Notes under the pieces: generated by a model
What the model saw: the letters and a program-made list of their open reading frames with translations, nothing else
The model's database searches: none
What the model was told of the DNA's origin: nothing
Translations under genes and position numbers: made by a program
From: V1-33 sp039795165
Lineage (GTDB): Bacteria > Verrucomicrobiota > Verrucomicrobiia > Verrucomicrobiales > V1-33
Length of the DNA stretch: 64,000 bases
Assembly (NCBI GenBank): GCA_039795165.1
Contig: JBDKER010000001.1
Span: 143,390-207,389 of the forward strand
Direction of reading: 5' to 3'
In this document: piece by piece, positions 17,273 to 25,711 of the stretch
Layout: every line of letters begins with the position of its first letter
Position numbering within the stretch: the stretch's first letter is position 1

Positions 17273-19117
17273 CTAACTTAACATCGGAATATTCCTCATG
17301 GACTCCCCGAGGTCAAGGTTTTCCTTCTGGAGACGGGCCACCTCCTGCATGATGATTAATATTTCATCATTGGGAATGCCGGGTTGGCGCTGGCGGAGCT
17401 GGAGGAGGTCGATGGAGCGGCGGTTGCGGAGGATGTGGAGGCTGAGAACGGCGTGGTGAGCGGCGTCTTTTCCGTGGCCTGGGGGTTTGGAGAGGAGGAG
17501 GGCGGAGGCGGCGATTTCTTCTTCGTGTGGGAGGGAGGAGAGCCATGCGGCGGACGATTCGGGGGAGTCCGGGGAGATGCTGGCGTCGAGTGAGCGGGAG
17601 AGGAGGGCACCGCCGGGGAGGTCTTCCCATGGGTAGGGTCTGGGGAGGGCGAGGAGGAAGGTGCGGGCGTCCGGGTCGGTGAGGGAGAGTTGGATGAGGA
17701 GTCGGACGGCGGGGGAGTCGATGGTGAGCGGAGTTGACTCGGAGGGAGGGGGAGAGTGATCGGACTGTGATGGGGGGACGGAATCGCGCTGGCGGAGGAG
17801 ATGGCGGGCGTGGGCGGAGACCATGCGCCGGAGTTCTTCTGTGGGGACGGCGAGGCGGAGGGCGGTTCTCTGGAGGGACGATTCCTGGGTGATGCGGTTT
17901 CTGGTGCGGGCGATGGCCCCGGTGATTTCGCTGAGGAGGCGCATGCGGTCTCTGGGGTCGTCGGGCAGACCGCCTGGTGCTTTGGAATCGATGAGGAAGT
18001 CGATGTAGTCGCGTGCGGAGTCGAGGAGGGAGCGGAGGAGAGAGGGACCGCCGGAGCGGAGGAGGGAATCGGGGTCTTCTCCCTGGGGTAGGGCGGCGAC
18101 GCTGACGAAGATGTCGTGGCTGGCGAGTTCTGAGAAGCAGGAGTGGGCGGCTTTGCGGCCGGCGCTGTCGGAATCGAAGCAGAGGATGACCTTGTCGGTG
18201 TGTCGCTTGAGGAGACGGGCGTGTTCGGTGGTGAAGGCGGTGCCGAGGGGGGCGACGATGTTTTCGATGCCGTTTTCGAAGCACATGATCATGTCGATCT
18301 GGCCTTCGCAGATGATGGCCGACTGGGATTTGAGGATGGCGCGTTTGCTTTTATCGAGGCCGAAGAAGGTATGGCTTTTGGAGAAGAGGGGGGTGGCTGG
18401 GGAGTTGATGTATTTGGCTGGGGAGGCGTCGGTGTCGAGGATGCGGCCGCTGAAGGCGATGACATCGCCGTGGTCGTTGCGGATGGGGAACATGACGCGG
18501 TGTCGGAATCTGGGATAGCCGCCGCGCTGGGTCTGGTTTTCGCCTGCGGGGGAGAAGATGCCGCCTTCGGTGAGGAGGGAGTCGTCGTATCCTGCGGAGC
18601 GGGCCCATTGGCGCCATGTGGAGGGTTCTGCGGGGGCATAGCCGATGAGCCAGCGTTTGGCGATGTCGGCGGAGATGTTTCTGGATTTGAGGTAATCGCG
18701 GGCGGCGGCGGCGGAATCCGAGCGGAGGAGGAGTTGGTGCATCCATGTGCAGGCGTCCCGGTGGAGGGCGAGGAGGCGGACGCGGGTGGCGGTGGCGGCG
18801 GCGTTTTCCGGGGAGGAAGCTTCTTCGGTGAGGGTGATGGAGAATTTCTGGGCGAGTTTGCGGACGGCCTCTGCGAACGGGAGGTTTTCGTAATCCATCA
18901 CGAAGCGGATCGCGTTGCCTCCTTTGCCGCAGCCGAAGCAGTGGAAGGCGTTGCGGGTGGGGGAGACGGTGAAGGAGGGGGTGCGTTCCGAGTGGAAGGG
19001 GCAGCAGGCCTTGAACGAGGTGCCTGCGCGTTTGAGGGGGAAGTACGAGGAGATGAGATCGACGATGCTGACGGTATCGATGACCTGCCGGATGGATTCC
19101 TCGGCGATGCGGCTCAT
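17273..19117 (-). CDS. dnaG: DNA primase
   Basis: 614 residues, full length. The N-terminal CHC2 zinc ribbon has C39-x2-H42 and C60-x2-C63 (CCPFHSERTPSF, FHCFGCGKGG). The RNA polymerase basic and Toprim core follow, with the Toprim glutamate in IICEGQIDMIMCFENGI and the acidic pair in VILCFDSDSAGRKA. The C-terminal part, about residues 440-614, is the DnaB-interacting helical region and is poorly conserved. It synthesises replication primers. Its start is only 16 bp after the end of the upstream kinase-like gene. Confidence 0.96.
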   Translation of the reverse strand: MSRIAEESIRQVIDTVSIVDLISSYFPLKRAGTSFKACCPFHSERTPSFTVSPTRNAFHCFGCGKGGNAIRFVMDYENLPFAEAVRKLAQKFSITLTEEASSPENAAATATRVRLLALHRDACTWMHQLLLRSDSAAAARDYLKSRNISADIAKRWLIGYAPAEPSTWRQWARSAGYDDSLLTEGGIFSPAGENQTQRGGYPRFRHRVMFPIRNDHGDVIAFSGRILDTDASPAKYINSPATPLFSKSHTFFGLDKSKRAILKSQSAIICEGQIDMIMCFENGIENIVAPLGTAFTTEHARLLKRHTDKVILCFDSDSAGRKAAHSCFSELASHDIFVSVAALPQGEDPDSLLRSGGPSLLRSLLDSARDYIDFLIDSKAPGGLPDDPRDRMRLLSEITGAIARTRNRITQESSLQRTALRLAVPTEELRRMVSAHARHLLRQRDSVPPSQSDHSPPPSESTPLTIDSPAVRLLIQLSLTDPDARTFLLALPRPYPWEDLPGGALLSRSLDASISPDSPESSAAWLSSLPHEEEIAASALLLSKPPGHGKDAAHHAVLSLHILRNRRSIDLLQLRQRQPGIPNDEILIIMQEVARLQKENLDLGESMRNIPMLS

Positions 19118-19133
19118 GGTGGGGGGGCGGGGA

Positions 19134-21692
19134 TCAGTCGCGCCGGCCCGGGGTAATCCGTGACGGTTCGGGGGTGTGGCTGGCCGGGCTGGGTGAGTTC
19201 CTGGAGGGGAGGGGGAAGGAGAGGTGGGCTTCGTGGGTGGGGGTGCTGGTGAGGGAGACAGTGGCTCCGGATTGGGCGGCGAGGGTTTCGACGATGCGCC
19301 ACGAGAGGGAGGTGGTGCGCAGGTCGCGGGTACTTTCGTTGAAGCTGGGGCTGTTGTCGGAGACGGTGAGGTGAGCGGATCGTGGGGAGACGCGCAGCGT
19401 GATGCTGATGAGGCTGCTGGGGATGGAGGTGCAGGCCTGGAGGGCGAGGCTGAGGAGTTCGCCGAGGATGACGCCGAGGGTGATGGCGGACTTCTGGGGC
19501 AGCGGGAGGGGGTCGGTGCTGACGGAGATGCGCAGGGCTGCGGGGTCGGTGCGGCGGGATTCGAGGAAGGCGTGGGAGAGTTCGGAAGTGTAGCGGGCGA
19601 AGTCGACCGGATCCGATTCGCTGGAGATGAGGCGGTAGATGAGAGCGATGCAGGAGAGGCGGTCGCGGCTGGCGTTGATGGCGTCGCGGACGGGGCCGCC
19701 GGGGGCCTGGTCGGCCTGGAGGGCGAGAAGGCTGGAAAGCAGTTGGACGTCGTTGCGGGCGCGGTGGAGGGTGATGGAGGGTCGGTGATTTGTCAGGTTT
19801 TCCGGGGGAGGAGGGGTAAGCAGAGCGAGGAAGCCGCGGGAGCCGGAACCGTCGTCTGCGGAGGGGACGAGTTCGACGGAGGTGGGGATGGGGGAACCGT
19901 TCTGGTGGAGGGCAGTGGTGGTGGTTTGCCAGCGGCGCTGGGAGTTGAGGTGGCTGCTGATTTCCGTACTGAAGCCGCTGGGGTTATCGGGCTGGAAGAG
20001 GCGGTAGAGGCCTTGACCGGCGAGTTCGCGGGAGGGGAATCCGAGGAATTTTTCCGCGGCTGGGTTGAGGCTGGTGATGCGGCCGCGGTCGTTGAGCAGG
20101 ATGGCTGGGATGGAGAGATTATGGAGCCACGGGCTCGGGCTGGAGGCAGTGGCGGCGCTGGAGGCGACGGCGGTGACGTCGCGGATGACGAGGCCGAACT
20201 GCTGTGATTGGCCGGGCTGGAGGGGGAGGAGGACCATGCGGGCCTCGATGGTGCGGGGTGAGGCGGCTGGGTGGATGGGTGCGGCGAAGGAGCAGCGGGT
20301 TTCGGCGTCCGGGTGCGAACGGAGCCGGTCGATCATGGTGTCGAGGGGCAGTTGTTCTGCGATGGAGGGCAGCAGGGTTTCGAGGGTGCGGCCCGCGGGG
20401 GATTCTCCGCTGGGGAGGGGCAATGGGAAGTCGCGCGAGTGCGAGCAGGCGAGGATGTGTCCGGAGCTGTCGATCTGGAGGATGAGGTCGGGGATGATGG
20501 TAGCGAGGGTGGGCGAATCGGCGGGTTGGGTGGCGGGTTGGGTGCGTTTGGGGAGCGGGTGGAGGAAGAGGGCGGTGGAGACGGGAGAGCCGTCGGGGTT
20601 TCTGGTGATGGAGAGGCTGAGGCTGACGGGAGTGAGGGTGCTGTCGCGGGCAGTGATGGAGGTTTCGATGGGTGGGTTGGAATCGGATTCGTGGGATTGG
20701 GAACCTGCGATGCGGCGGATGAGTTCAGCTTCTGCGGGTGGGAGGATGGAGCTGATGCCGGCGCGGCGGATTTCGAGTCGGGAGAAGCCTGTGAGGCTTA
20801 TGAAGGCAGGATTGACTTCGGTGATGCTGCCTGAGGTGTTGAGGATGGCGACGGCGGCGGCGCAGTTCTGGAAGAGACCGCGGTAGCGGGCTTCGCTGGC
20901 GCGGAGGGATTGTTCTTCGAGGCGGGCGTCGGTGACGTCGAAGATGGTGATGAGGAGCTGGTGGGACGGGAGTGGGGAGGGACGGAATTCGATTTCCTTG
21001 AGGATGCCATCGTTGGTGCGCATGGAGCAGGTCCATGGCTGGCGGCGGCGCCAGACGCGTTCCCACCATTCGTCGAGGATCTGGTTGGGCTGGTGCTGCG
21101 GGGAAGCGAGACCGCGCTGGAGCCATGCGTTCATTGAACCGCATTCTGCGGCGCTGAAGCCGAGCACGAGTCGGTGCTGGGGGTTGGCGTAGAGGATGTC
21201 GGCCATCTCGCTGAGGACGATGGCACCGAAGGGGGTGGCTTCGGTGATGGCTTCGAAGGAAGGGCTTCGGAAGGGGGAGGTGGGAGTGTTGGGGGTGATG
21301 CTGGTGGAAGCGGAGAGGCGGAGGCCCTTGTTCTGCGGATTGGGGGCGGGGAGGGGGGAAGCGAGCCAGTGGAATGCCGGGTGGGGCGGGTTGGCGGGCA
21401 GCAGGGCGGGACCGGCGTGGCAGGGCCAGACGGACTGGGGTGTGAGGGGGTCGTGGGCGGCTCCGAGGAGTTCCTGGAGGCGGGACCTTGCGGCGTCGCG
21501 GCGTTCAGGAGGGACGAGGGCGTGCCAGAGGAAGGTCTGGCCTGGCGTGATGGCGGGGCAGGCGAGGAAGGCGTGAGCGGAGCAATCCGTGATGCGTCCG
21601 GCGGCGTCGACGGAGATGAACGGGAGGGAGTCCTGCGGTTCTGAGGGGGCGGCTGACTGTTCTGGGGGGGGTGATGGCTGAGCGGTGCTCAT
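19134..21692 (-). CDS. Multi-PAS HisKA_2-type sensor kinase with degenerate ATPase motifs
   Basis: 852 residues from the ATG at 21692, 11 bp after the PQQ gene; a longer frame to 22133 is antisense-like and overlaps that gene. No membrane segment is evident. PAS-like modules lie at about 140-255, 265-375, 395-505 and 520-625 (for example ILLNDRGRITSLNPAAEKFLGF). The dimerisation helix has LHRARNDVQLLSSLLALQA with the phospho-acceptor candidate H643. The ATPase domain (about 735-835) lacks key residues: the N-box reads ELLSLALQ with L749 where Asn is expected, and the G1 box reads DNSPSF instead of DNGxG. It is probably a pseudokinase or an ATP-independent sensor. No response regulator is nearby. 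Confidence 0.82.
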   Translation of the reverse strand: MSTAQPSPPPEQSAAPSEPQDSLPFISVDAAGRITDCSAHAFLACPAITPGQTFLWHALVPPERRDAARSRLQELLGAAHDPLTPQSVWPCHAGPALLPANPPHPAFHWLASPLPAPNPQNKGLRLSASTSITPNTPTSPFRSPSFEAITEATPFGAIVLSEMADILYANPQHRLVLGFSAAECGSMNAWLQRGLASPQHQPNQILDEWWERVWRRRQPWTCSMRTNDGILKEIEFRPSPLPSHQLLITIFDVTDARLEEQSLRASEARYRGLFQNCAAAVAILNTSGSITEVNPAFISLTGFSRLEIRRAGISSILPPAEAELIRRIAGSQSHESDSNPPIETSITARDSTLTPVSLSLSITRNPDGSPVSTALFLHPLPKRTQPATQPADSPTLATIIPDLILQIDSSGHILACSHSRDFPLPLPSGESPAGRTLETLLPSIAEQLPLDTMIDRLRSHPDAETRCSFAAPIHPAASPRTIEARMVLLPLQPGQSQQFGLVIRDVTAVASSAATASSPSPWLHNLSIPAILLNDRGRITSLNPAAEKFLGFPSRELAGQGLYRLFQPDNPSGFSTEISSHLNSQRRWQTTTTALHQNGSPIPTSVELVPSADDGSGSRGFLALLTPPPPENLTNHRPSITLHRARNDVQLLSSLLALQADQAPGGPVRDAINASRDRLSCIALIYRLISSESDPVDFARYTSELSHAFLESRRTDPAALRISVSTDPLPLPQKSAITLGVILGELLSLALQACTSIPSSLISITLRVSPRSAHLTVSDNSPSFNESTRDLRTTSLSWRIVETLAAQSGATVSLTSTPTHEAHLSFPLPSRNSPSPASHTPEPSRITPGRRD

Positions 21693-21703
21693 GGTGGGGG
21701 CGC

Positions 21704-22903
21704 TCAGCGGCATTCGATTTTCCAGAGGGATTTGTCGCTGCGGACGAAGACTGCCTGATTGGCGAGGGATGGGGTGCAGAGGATGGGTTCGCCCAGGTCG
21801 AGGCGAGCGGTGATGCGGCCTTCGGGCGCGCTGGTATCGGCGGCGATGAGGGTTCCGAGTTCGCTGCCGATGAAGAGGATGGGGCCGGCCATGACTGGGC
21901 TGCCGCTGAATTTCCCGTCGAGGCGGAGTTTCCATGGGCGGGAGCCATCGTCGAGGCTGGCGCAGGTGAGGACTCCGGCGCTGCTGACGGAAAAGAGGTT
22001 GTTGCCGTGGATGACGGGGCTGGCGGTATCGGCTGGCACCTGAGGGGATTCCCATGCGAGCTGGGGAGGGGTGGTGCCGCTGCTGAGTTTCCAGAGGGCG
22101 TGGCCTTTGCCTGGGCGGGGCTGGGCGAGCCATGGACCGCTGACGGTGATGGAGGGTATGGAGCTGCCGGGGCCGGGGAGTTTCCAGCGTTCGCGGCCGG
22201 TGTCGGGGTCGAGGGCGGCGGCTCCGTCGCGTGCGGCGATGATGAGGGTTTCCGAGCCATCGGGGTCGCGCTGGACAGCTGGCGAGGTCCAGTTGGCGTC
22301 TTTGGGGCCTGGTCTGGTCCAGAGGGTGGTGCCGGTTTCGCGGCTGATGCCTGCGGTGAAGCTTTCGGAGTCGTTTTCGATCTGGGTGATGAGGGAATTT
22401 CCGGCGATGATGGGGGAGGAGGCGAGGCCGAGGCTATTGGCGGCGTTGGGGAAGTCGACCATGAGACCGCGGAGCCAGAGGAGATTTCCGTCGAGGTCGA
22501 GGCAGAGGAGGTCGTTTGACGAGAAGAGGGCGAAGATCCGGGATCCGTCCGAGCAGGGGGTGGGGGCGGCGTTGCAGGTTTTCTCGTGGCACATGGTGCG
22601 GCCGGTGGCCCGGAAGGAGCGTTCCCAGAGGCTGTTTCCGGTGGTGGCGTCGAAGCAGAGGACGTGAAGGGTTTCCTGTTTCGGGCCGCTGGCGGCGGTC
22701 AGGAAGACGCGGTTACCGGCGATGAGAGGGGAGGAGAGACCGCGTCCGGGGAGGGGTGCTTTCCATGAGAGGGCGAGATTTCCTGCGCCTGCGGTGGTGG
22801 GGGCGTTGCCGCTGGAGAGGGGGCCGCGGAACTGGAGCCAGTCCGATGCCGGGCAGAACTGGGAGGTGAGCGCGAGGATGGCGGCGAGGGGGGCGGCTTT
22901 CAT
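21704..22903 (-). CDS. Exported PQQ-type beta-propeller repeat protein
   Basis: 399 residues with an N-terminal signal peptide (MKAAPLAAILALTSQFCPA). The mature part opens WLQFRGPLSSGNAP, the usual first blade of the outer-membrane or periplasmic PQQ-like repeat proteins abundant in Verrucomicrobiota and Planctomycetota. Repeats of the form G-x-x-L-W-x (GNSLWERSF, GTTLWTRPG, GRERWKLPG, GHALWKLSS) mark successive blades. Enzymatic dehydrogenase residues are not seen, so binding or scaffolding is more likely than catalysis. It heads the tight run into the kinase-like gene, dnaG and rpoD. Confidence 0.87.
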   Translation of the reverse strand: MKAAPLAAILALTSQFCPASDWLQFRGPLSSGNAPTTAGAGNLALSWKAPLPGRGLSSPLIAGNRVFLTAASGPKQETLHVLCFDATTGNSLWERSFRATGRTMCHEKTCNAAPTPCSDGSRIFALFSSNDLLCLDLDGNLLWLRGLMVDFPNAANSLGLASSPIIAGNSLITQIENDSESFTAGISRETGTTLWTRPGPKDANWTSPAVQRDPDGSETLIIAARDGAAALDPDTGRERWKLPGPGSSIPSITVSGPWLAQPRPGKGHALWKLSSGTTPPQLAWESPQVPADTASPVIHGNNLFSVSSAGVLTCASLDDGSRPWKLRLDGKFSGSPVMAGPILFIGSELGTLIAADTSAPEGRITARLDLGEPILCTPSLANQAVFVRSDKSLWKIECR

Positions 22904-22984
22904 GGCACCCTCCTGTAGCGGAGGAGGGGGTACAGGGCAAGCGCCGTGGCGGAAAGGAATGCGGTGCGGTCGGGAACGGGGGAT

Positions 22985-23473
22985 TCAGGCAGGGTGGGAG
23001 GCCAGCGCGTCGAGGAGGAGGGAGGTGTGTCTGGCGGGGGAAACCTTGGGAAATACGGCTTCGATGGTACCGGAGGAACTGATGAGGAAGGTTGTCCGTT
23101 CGGTTCCCATGGATTTGCGGCCGTAGAGGTTCTTTTCGATCCAGACTCCGTAGCTGCTGGCGATGGAGTGATCGGGGTCGCTGATGAGGGGGAAGGGCAA
23201 TTGGTACTTCAGCGTGAAGCGTCCGTGGCTTGCGGGCGAGTCGGTGCTGATGCCGAGGAGGGCGGCGCGGGATTGGATTTCCGGCCATGCGTCGCGCAGG
23301 CTGCAGGCCTGGGTGGTGCAGCCGGGGGTTGCGTCTTTGGGGTAGAAGTACAGGATGACGCGCTGGCCGCGCAGGCTGGCGAGTTGGATGGTGGCGTTTT
23401 CCGACAGGCCTTGTCCGGCGGCAGGTGCTGTGAAGTCGGGGGCCATCGAGCCGATGGCGGGGTAGGGAGGCAT
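22985..23473 (-). CDS. bcp: Thioredoxin-dependent peroxiredoxin, Bcp/PrxQ type
   Basis: 162 residues, normal for Bcp. The peroxidatic cysteine is C52 in YPKDATPGCTTQACSLRD and the resolving cysteine is C57 five residues on, the atypical 2-Cys PrxQ arrangement. The ATG at 23473 begins MPPYPAIGSMAPDF at the family's usual N-terminus; an upstream in-frame ATG (23680) would overlap the divergent small gene. It reduces H2O2 and organic peroxides in the cytoplasm. It is divergent from the gene at 23535, with a 61-bp shared promoter region. Confidence 0.94.
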   Translation of the reverse strand: MPPYPAIGSMAPDFTAPAAGQGLSENATIQLASLRGQRVILYFYPKDATPGCTTQACSLRDAWPEIQSRAALLGISTDSPASHGRFTLKYQLPFPLISDPDHSIASSYGVWIEKNLYGRKSMGTERTTFLISSSGTIEAVFPKVSPARHTSLLLDALASHPA

Positions 23474-23534
23474 GGGATGTGGGAGGTGCGATGGACTGGT
23501 GGACAGAATGGTTCTGCTGAGTATGCTTGCTGGC

Positions 23535-23744
23535 ATGAATGAGATCATTCCTGCGGCTGTGCAGACGTCGGTTTCGTCGGTGGTGCAGTCCGGGGTGGGG
23601 CTGGGGGCGGTGCTGGCGGTGGTGTGTTCGTGGGAGCGGAACCGGTCGGTGCTGCTGGCGGCGGTCGCTGGATTATTCAACTGGTTCTATGTGATTTACT
23701 TTGTGCTCACGCGGCGGCCTGGGGAAACGCGGCGGGAGTCATGA
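23535..23744 (+). CDS. Small hydrophobic membrane protein
   Basis: 69 residues from the ATG at 23535. Two hydrophobic stretches are visible, about residues 13-30 (GVGLGAVLAVVCSWERN ends the first) and 38-58 (AAVAGLFNWFYVIYFVLTRR), consistent with a two-helix hairpin ending in a basic tail. No family recognised. It is divergent from bcp and its stop codon directly abuts the stop of the convergent rhomboid-like gene. Confidence 0.65.
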   Translation: MNEIIPAAVQTSVSSVVQSGVGLGAVLAVVCSWERNRSVLLAAVAGLFNWFYVIYFVLTRRPGETRRES

Positions 23745-24626
23745 GGATTTCCGGAGTTGTTCGCTGGCGTCGTTGAGGGTTCTGCGTTCTTCCGTGGACA
23801 GGCTCTCGATTCCATGGTCGGCGATTTTATCGAGGATGGCGTTGATGCGTTCTGCGTTGGGGTTTTCGCGTGGGAGCGAGGGTCTGGGGGTGATTTTCGG
23901 GTGAGGGGATGGGCTGGGGGGTGTCTGGGAGAGTTTGCGTGAGGTCGAATGGTCTGGGGATCTGGGCAGGGCGGAGCGGAAGCGGCTGGTCAGGGAAGCG
24001 AAGCGTGGGGAGAGGCCGATGCGGCGAAGGTAGAAGTAGGTGATGGCGGCGTTGCTGAGGAGGAGGATGGCTGCGGTGGCATTGCGGCTGCCGAGGAATT
24101 GGAGGAGGAAAATTGCGGTGAGGGCGGCGGCCCAGTATTTGAATTTCCAGCCGAAGATCCATTCGGCGTCGGGGAGGAGGAAGGCGACGGCGAGGAAGAG
24201 GGGAAAGTGGACGAGGGAGGGGTTGTTGAGAATGTATCCGCTGGTTCCAGGGACGAGCTGGAGGAGAACGAGGGTGAGGGCTGGGGCGAGGGTAAGGCTG
24301 AGGTAGAGTTTGAGGAGGGCGGCAGGGCCGAAGTGGTCTTCGACGATGCGGGACCATTGCCAGAGCCAGAGCATTTCGAGGAGGAACCAGATGCTTGCGG
24401 AGTGAACGAGGACGTGGGTGAGGAAGGTCCATGGAGCGGACAGGAAGGCTGGCGGGGAACCTGCCGAGGAGAAGGACATCCACGAGGACCAGGTTGCTGG
24501 AGAGATGATGGTGCCGGCGATGAGGGCAGCGCAGTGGATCACCACGAGGAGGGTGTGGAGCCTCACGGGGTGGCCGCGGAAGTGGAAGATGGGGCGGAAA
24601 TCGCTTCCAGCGGAGAAGATGGACAT
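23739..24626 (-). CDS. Rhomboid-fold membrane protein, catalytic dyad apparently incomplete
   Basis: 295 residues from the ATG at 24626. About six hydrophobic helices occupy residues 20-200. The L1/TM2 segment WTFLTHVLVHSASIWFLLEM parallels the rhomboid WxxxTHxFxHxxxxHLxxNM, but the Asn is Glu. A GTSG occurs where the catalytic GxSG might be, yet no TM6 HxxG histidine is visible. After a Pro/Ser-rich linker, the C-terminal helical piece INAILDKIADHGIESLSTEE resembles the small domain (DUF6576, from memory) that follows many rhomboid proteins in other phyla. It is likely a pseudo-rhomboid. Confidence 0.72.
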   Translation of the reverse strand: MSIFSAGSDFRPIFHFRGHPVRLHTLLVVIHCAALIAGTIISPATWSSWMSFSSAGSPPAFLSAPWTFLTHVLVHSASIWFLLEMLWLWQWSRIVEDHFGPAALLKLYLSLTLAPALTLVLLQLVPGTSGYILNNPSLVHFPLFLAVAFLLPDAEWIFGWKFKYWAAALTAIFLLQFLGSRNATAAILLLSNAAITYFYLRRIGLSPRFASLTSRFRSALPRSPDHSTSRKLSQTPPSPSPHPKITPRPSLPRENPNAERINAILDKIADHGIESLSTEERRTLNDASEQLRKSS

Positions 24627-24742
24627 GGTGGGCAGGCTAGCTGGTTTCCACCACAGCTGCAAGCGGCTGGGACTGCGGCGCTGGCGTTCCCGCTGCTGCA
24701 ATTCCGATTGTCAGGGTTGGTGAGGGGCGGCAGCATGGCGAC

Positions 24743-25624
24743 ATGAAGAGCATGACAGGATTTGGCCGGGGAGAGGCATCGGATGGGGAATTGCGGTGCC
24801 GGGTGGAGCTGTCATCGGTGAACCGGAAGCAGGGAGATATCGAGGTGCGGCTGCCGCGGGAGCATGGTGGGTTGGAGGTGGAGATCCGGCGCCGTGCCGC
24901 CGGGTTGCTGTCGCGGGGGAGGCTGGCGGTGGCGGTGCTTGTGGAGAGGATGAGCGGTTCCGGGGCGGAACTGAGGGTCGACCGGGTGCTGGCGGCGCAG
25001 TATGCGGAAGCGCTGAAGGAACTGGACCGGGAGCATTTTGGCGCGAGGGGGCAGGTTGGTGCGGAGGCGCTGCTGCGGGCACCTGGTGTTTTTGTGGTGA
25101 GCGAGCAGGCCAGCGGGTCGGTGGAAGCGGTTAGTGTGCTGGTGATGAAGGCGCTGGAGAAGGCACTGGTGGAGTGGGATCGGGCGAGGGCGCGCGAGGG
25201 CAGTCATCTGAGGCGGGATCTCGAGACGCGGCTGGGAGTGCTGGCGAAGCTGGGGAAGGCGATCCGGAAGGAGTCCGGGGCCGTGCCGCAGGCGCACCGG
25301 GAGGCGCTCATGAGAAGGTTGGGCGAGGCGGGACTGCCTGTGGATCTGGGGGATGAGCGCATTTTGCGGGAGGTGGCGCTGTTTGCCGACCGCTGTGACA
25401 TTTCCGAGGAACTTTCGCGGTTGGGTGGGCATCTGGAGGAATTCCGGAGGCTATGCCGGGCGGATGAACCGTCGGGTCGGGCGATGGATTTCCTTTGTCA
25501 GGAACTGCATCGGGAGTTGAACACCATTGGGTCGAAGGCTGGGCATCTGGGGATTGCGCATGCGGTCGTTGCTGGGAAGACCGAGGTGGAGCGGATCCGG
25601 GAGCAGGTGCAGAATGCCGAGTGA
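24743..25624 (+). CDS. yicC: YicC family endoribonuclease-like protein
   Basis: 293 residues, the normal length. It starts MKSMTGFGRGEASDG, the conserved YicC N-terminus, and contains SVNRKQGDIEVRLPRE, typical of YicC_N (usually NsRyLDi/vRlP). The C-terminal DUF1732 part has FADRCDISEELSRLGGHLEEF, FLCQELHRELNTIGSKAG and the terminal KTEVERIREQVQNAE. The last motif is the family's metal-binding and active region. E. coli YicC degrades a small RNA (family knowledge). The often-neighbouring gmk gene is absent; a PBP2-like gene follows 87 bp downstream. Confidence 0.94.
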   Translation: MKSMTGFGRGEASDGELRCRVELSSVNRKQGDIEVRLPREHGGLEVEIRRRAAGLLSRGRLAVAVLVERMSGSGAELRVDRVLAAQYAEALKELDREHFGARGQVGAEALLRAPGVFVVSEQASGSVEAVSVLVMKALEKALVEWDRARAREGSHLRRDLETRLGVLAKLGKAIRKESGAVPQAHREALMRRLGEAGLPVDLGDERILREVALFADRCDISEELSRLGGHLEEFRRLCRADEPSGRAMDFLCQELHRELNTIGSKAGHLGIAHAVVAGKTEVERIREQVQNAE

Positions 25625-25711
25625 AGGGGGGGCATGAAGAGTTGCAAGTCGCGCTGGCGAAAGCCTGGCAGGTCCCTTAAAATCCCCAAGAGAGCATTTG
25701 TCTTCTGCACC

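Noticed and set aside
21693..22133. N-terminal extension of the kinase-like protein
   Set aside because: It overlaps the PQQ gene on the same strand in another frame and is Arg/Pro/His-rich; MSTAQPS at 21692 follows the PQQ stop by 11 bp.
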